From positions 186,001-250,000 of the forward strand of contig JAGVKQ010000005.1 of the NCBI GenBank assembly GCA_020050435.1: a stretch of 64,000 bases of DNA. Direction: 5' to 3'. The notes below the pieces were generated by a model. The model worked only from the letters and a program-made list of their open reading frames with translations. It was not told the origin of the DNA and did no database searches. Made by a program: the position numbers and the translations under genes. The stretch is from Candidatus Caenarcanales bacterium. Its GTDB lineage: Bacteria > Cyanobacteriota > Vampirovibrionia > 2-02-FULL-35-15. Positions within the stretch are counted from its first letter, which is position 1; each line of letters starts with the position of its first letter. Shown here piece after piece: positions 61,747-64,000 of this stretch.

Positions 61747-61773
61747 TATCTCGCATAATCTATAGAGAAATAA

Positions 61774-62520
61774 ATGCGTTTAAATTTAAAAACTAGCCCT
61801 ATTCTTCAACCTTCTGATGTGTTGCTGAGAAGGCATTTAGACAGATGGACTTTATCAGGATTAAATGCAAGAACAGTTGATAAATTAGGAGTGAGATCAA
61901 GTGTAGCTGGAAATTCAATTGTAATTCCTTTTTTTTCATTGAGAGGAGAATTCCTAATTGGTTATAAAGCAAGGCTTGACGAAGGAGCAGATAGTCAAAA
62001 ATTTGGTGAAAGAGCACTTCCTAAAAGTATATCCACTGCTGGTGTGGAGAGTTCTTTTTTTTATCCACATATTAATAACTTGCATTGGAGTGAAATAGCA
62101 ACAGATACTACTATCCCTATTTTTATAACTGAAGGTGAAAAAAAGGCAGCAAAGCTTTGTGCTGAAGGATTTCCCAGTATAGGAATTGGTGGGATATATG
62201 GGTGGACAGAATATCCTGATGAATTAAAATACCCTAGGTTGGATAGACCTAGTAAAAGTTTTAATGACATAAACTGGAAAAAAAGAACAGTTTATATAGT
62301 ATTTGATGGGGATAAACATAAAAAGTCTTATGTTTTAAGAGCAGAAAGCCATTTGGAAGCCCAAATGAAAAGCCTCGGGGCAAATGTCAAAATCCTAGAT
62401 TTGCCAGAAGTTGAAGGCTCAATAAACAGTGGAGTTGATGATTATTTACAGCAAAGTGGTAGAGAATATTTCTTACTATTAGTGGCTCAAGCAAATTATT
62501 TAAGCCATTATGCTCGATAA
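61774..62520 (+). CDS. Stand-alone DUF3854/Toprim-like protein
   Basis: The 248-residue protein contains IFITEGEKKAAKLCAEGFPS-type Toprim sequence (the acidic Glu followed by K-K), GIGGIYGW, and a second acidic motif VYIVFDGDKHKKSYV (D-x-D). LDLPEVEG with GVDDYLQQ, typical of DUF3854 domains, closes it. Such domains usually form the N-terminus of primase-helicase proteins of phages and plasmids, but here no helicase follows. It lies 27 bp after apt. It might be a primase-like or nucleotidyl-transfer relic, or an accessory DNA enzyme. Confidence 0.8.
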   Translation: MRLNLKTSPILQPSDVLLRRHLDRWTLSGLNARTVDKLGVRSSVAGNSIVIPFFSLRGEFLIGYKARLDEGADSQKFGERALPKSISTAGVESSFFYPHINNLHWSEIATDTTIPIFITEGEKKAAKLCAEGFPSIGIGGIYGWTEYPDELKYPRLDRPSKSFNDINWKKRTVYIVFDGDKHKKSYVLRAESHLEAQMKSLGANVKILDLPEVEGSINSGVDDYLQQSGREYFLLLVAQANYLSHYAR

Positions 62521-62631
62521 ATAGCTGAAGATTAAATTTATTTAATACAGATGATTAATTATGGTTAGCTTCTTTAAAAGTGGCAATTAGGAATCTGATA
62601 TAATTACAGTCTTACTATATATCAGGTGATT

Positions 62632-63699
62632 ATGGCTATAGGCTCTAATTCAATTACAGGACCATACAGTCCTCTTACCAGCATTATCCTTGTTGGGTTT
62701 TATCCTCAACCTCTTCCTGCTCCAATAGAGCAACCAAAACCTAATAAACCTGCTGTTGTTGAAGTCCAAAGAGCAGTAACTTCACCTAAAGTGTTTAGTC
62801 CACCCCCTAATACAGCACCATCAAAAAGAAAAGCAGCTTTAGTTTCACCTAAGAGAGAACGAATTGCTAAACCAAAAGAAAAAATGGTGACAGTAGAAAA
62901 GCCAACTTTAAATCCTATTCCTTTAAGAGAGTTTACATTAAGTGATGAAATGAATAATATTGTTAGCTGTTTAGAACCAAAGTTAAATCTCAGTTTAAGA
63001 TTTTATGGTGAAACTTTAGGTGTTGATTCTTTCGATTTTGTTAGGGAATGTGTAGAGATTTTTTATAGATTTGATGCTTTGAATAATAAAAGTAGTCATG
63101 ATGAAATTGAGTTTGCAAAAAGGCAACAATTTTTATTTAGTGCTTGTCGAGGTGACCTCCCATATTATAATTTTTCCCCATTAAATTTATCCAATTTAGG
63201 ATCTGAGTTTTATGCTCATGAAAGATTTATGAAATTAGATGAGATGACACGACATAGAATCAATAAATTTTTACAAACAGGAAGTACTAATCTTAATTCA
63301 TTTAAATTTAGAGCTGAATTAGCAGAGTTTTTAGAGAAGAATGGTCAGGCGGGAGAAAGAGTCCTTGGTAATTTAATGTTTTTATCAAATGAATATAGAT
63401 TAACAGTGAATAACTTTCTTTCTAGAGCATTGCCATTGGAGGGGAAACCTTTATCTGAATTAGATTTAAGGCTTGTTAGGTTAAGAAGAGCATTGCAAGA
63501 ATTAAAAGGAAAAAAATCTATAGAAATAGAACAACATGGACTTAGAAATGGACATATAGATTTAGTTGTTTCATTAAAAGATGGAGAAAATCTATTTCTC
63601 TTAGCTAAAAATCGAGAAGAAATTAATAGCAATACTCTTAGTAAATTACAAAGATTTGCAAAAAATCATGGAGCAAGATTAGTTTTTTGTAATGCTTAA
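62632..63699 (+). CDS. Hypothetical protein with Pro-rich N-terminus and possible endonuclease-like C-terminus
   Basis: I choose the ATG at 62632. A GTG two codons earlier is in frame, but its Shine-Dalgarno is worse. The first 110 residues are Pro/Lys-rich and disordered (PQPLPAPIEQPKPNKPAV). A helical middle (about 115-270) follows. The C-terminal 60 residues hold SIEIEQHGLRNGHIDLVVSL and NLFLLAKNREE, then ARLVFC. The E-x-[EQ]-x(6)-D spacing with a later K is loosely like a PD-(D/E)xK fold, but this is weak. TATAAT at 62599-62604 is a possible promoter. Confidence 0.6.
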   Translation: MAIGSNSITGPYSPLTSIILVGFYPQPLPAPIEQPKPNKPAVVEVQRAVTSPKVFSPPPNTAPSKRKAALVSPKRERIAKPKEKMVTVEKPTLNPIPLREFTLSDEMNNIVSCLEPKLNLSLRFYGETLGVDSFDFVRECVEIFYRFDALNNKSSHDEIEFAKRQQFLFSACRGDLPYYNFSPLNLSNLGSEFYAHERFMKLDEMTRHRINKFLQTGSTNLNSFKFRAELAEFLEKNGQAGERVLGNLMFLSNEYRLTVNNFLSRALPLEGKPLSELDLRLVRLRRALQELKGKKSIEIEQHGLRNGHIDLVVSLKDGENLFLLAKNREEINSNTLSKLQRFAKNHGARLVFCNA

Positions 63700-63870
63700 C
63701 CTAAAGTATGAAAAAGTTCCGTTATGAAACCCTGTTTTAATGCTTATTTTAACTACATTAAATAAATTTAATCCTCTAAATAGATGATTAAGGCATTTTT
63801 CTATTGATTAAGAAATTTAAGTCTGCTACTCTTGAAATAATAGATAAATTATTAAAGAGTTATTTAAATT

Positions 63871-64000
63871 ATGGCAGTTAAGACCGCTAGAATAATCCCG
63901 CCCTGGAGACATCTAAGGAATAGAATAATTCCAAGAACTGTTTGTGAGCAGAGGGATAAACGAATTCCTGTTGAAGTAGAAAATGGAGCTAGTGTCTATG
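63871..64000 (+). CDS. Start of a gene running out of the window
   Basis: An ATG at 63871 opens a frame that stays open to the window end (43 codons): MAVKTARIIPPWRHLRNRII, then a basic stretch with CEQRDKR and a PVEVENGASVY segment. No Shine-Dalgarno is evident (AAAGAG is about 11 nt away). The peptide is too short to assign. The 171-bp gap before it contains nothing I can name. Confidence 0.5.
   Translation, partial: MAVKTARIIPPWRHLRNRIIPRTVCEQRDKRIPVEVENGASVY

Noticed and set aside
1-64000. tRNA or rRNA genes
   Set aside because: No GGTTCGAATC-type T-arm with a matching acceptor stem, and no conserved rRNA stretch, was found by eye in the intergenic regions. A short tRNA could still be missed without a covariance search.

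Overview
The window is an AT-rich (roughly one third G+C by eye), gene-dense bacterial chromosome segment with no rRNA or tRNA gene that I could find. TGA is a normal stop. KdsB (lipopolysaccharide), several signal peptides and a lipobox indicate a Gram-negative-type cell. The P-II protein has the cyanobacterial-style T-loop (Y46-R-G-S49-E-Y51), many genes lack a good Shine-Dalgarno site, and the dispersed GTAGAGACG-type palindromes resemble small repeats common in cyanobacterial genomes. Together with the TPR, VCBS-like and GatD content this fits a non-photosynthetic cyanobacterial relative (Melainabacteria/Vampirovibrionia-like). That placement is an inference, not a proof.

Layout. Positions 1-10.5 kb hold a membrane glycan locus: five large polytopic membrane proteins (one of them a partial GT-C fragment), an ALG5-like GT2 enzyme and two proteins with VCBS/FG-GAP-like calcium-binding repeats. 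One of these is a fusion of a membrane module with the repeats. In the other, the two parts are separate, overlapping genes. From 10.5 to 13.2 kb lies an ammonium cluster (P-II, Amt, ornithine cyclodeaminase-like). A 1396-residue orphan protein follows (13.5-17.7 kb). From 18 to 34.5 kb are housekeeping genes (RNase PH, MnmC-like, GatD, M16 peptidase, LeuS, HisH, MurG, CtpA, a cation exchanger) interspersed with secreted proteins, including a matrixin-like protease. From 34.5 to 38 kb are a phasin-like helical protein and two paralogous secreted proteins with CCC motifs. The rest (38-64 kb) carries TatD, a CHASE2 histidine kinase, a Yip1 protein, pyrimidine phosphorylase, SecF, a patatin, CysC, GrpE, an HdrD-like Fe-S membrane protein with TPR neighbours, AroQ, KdsB, a ribosomal S1-like protein, PilC, RecJ, Apt, a stand-alone Toprim-like protein and several unknowns.

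The most striking signal is a set of dispersed 28-bp palindromes. They sit between genes, form the stop codons of genes, and are also inserted in frame inside conserved genes (ornithine cyclodeaminase-like, leuS twice, hisH, recJ at least twice). Five of the six coding copies are read in the same frame, so unrelated proteins share short peptides such as E-x-E-x-TCPRLQI or x-R-A-x-H-[ED]-x-PL. Next to one pair of these palindromes the last 14 codons of an M16 peptidase gene are duplicated. A second family of 28-nt hairpins with an ATAAA loop shows compensatory base changes between its two copies. recJ is a hotspot carrying at least four different repeat insertions.
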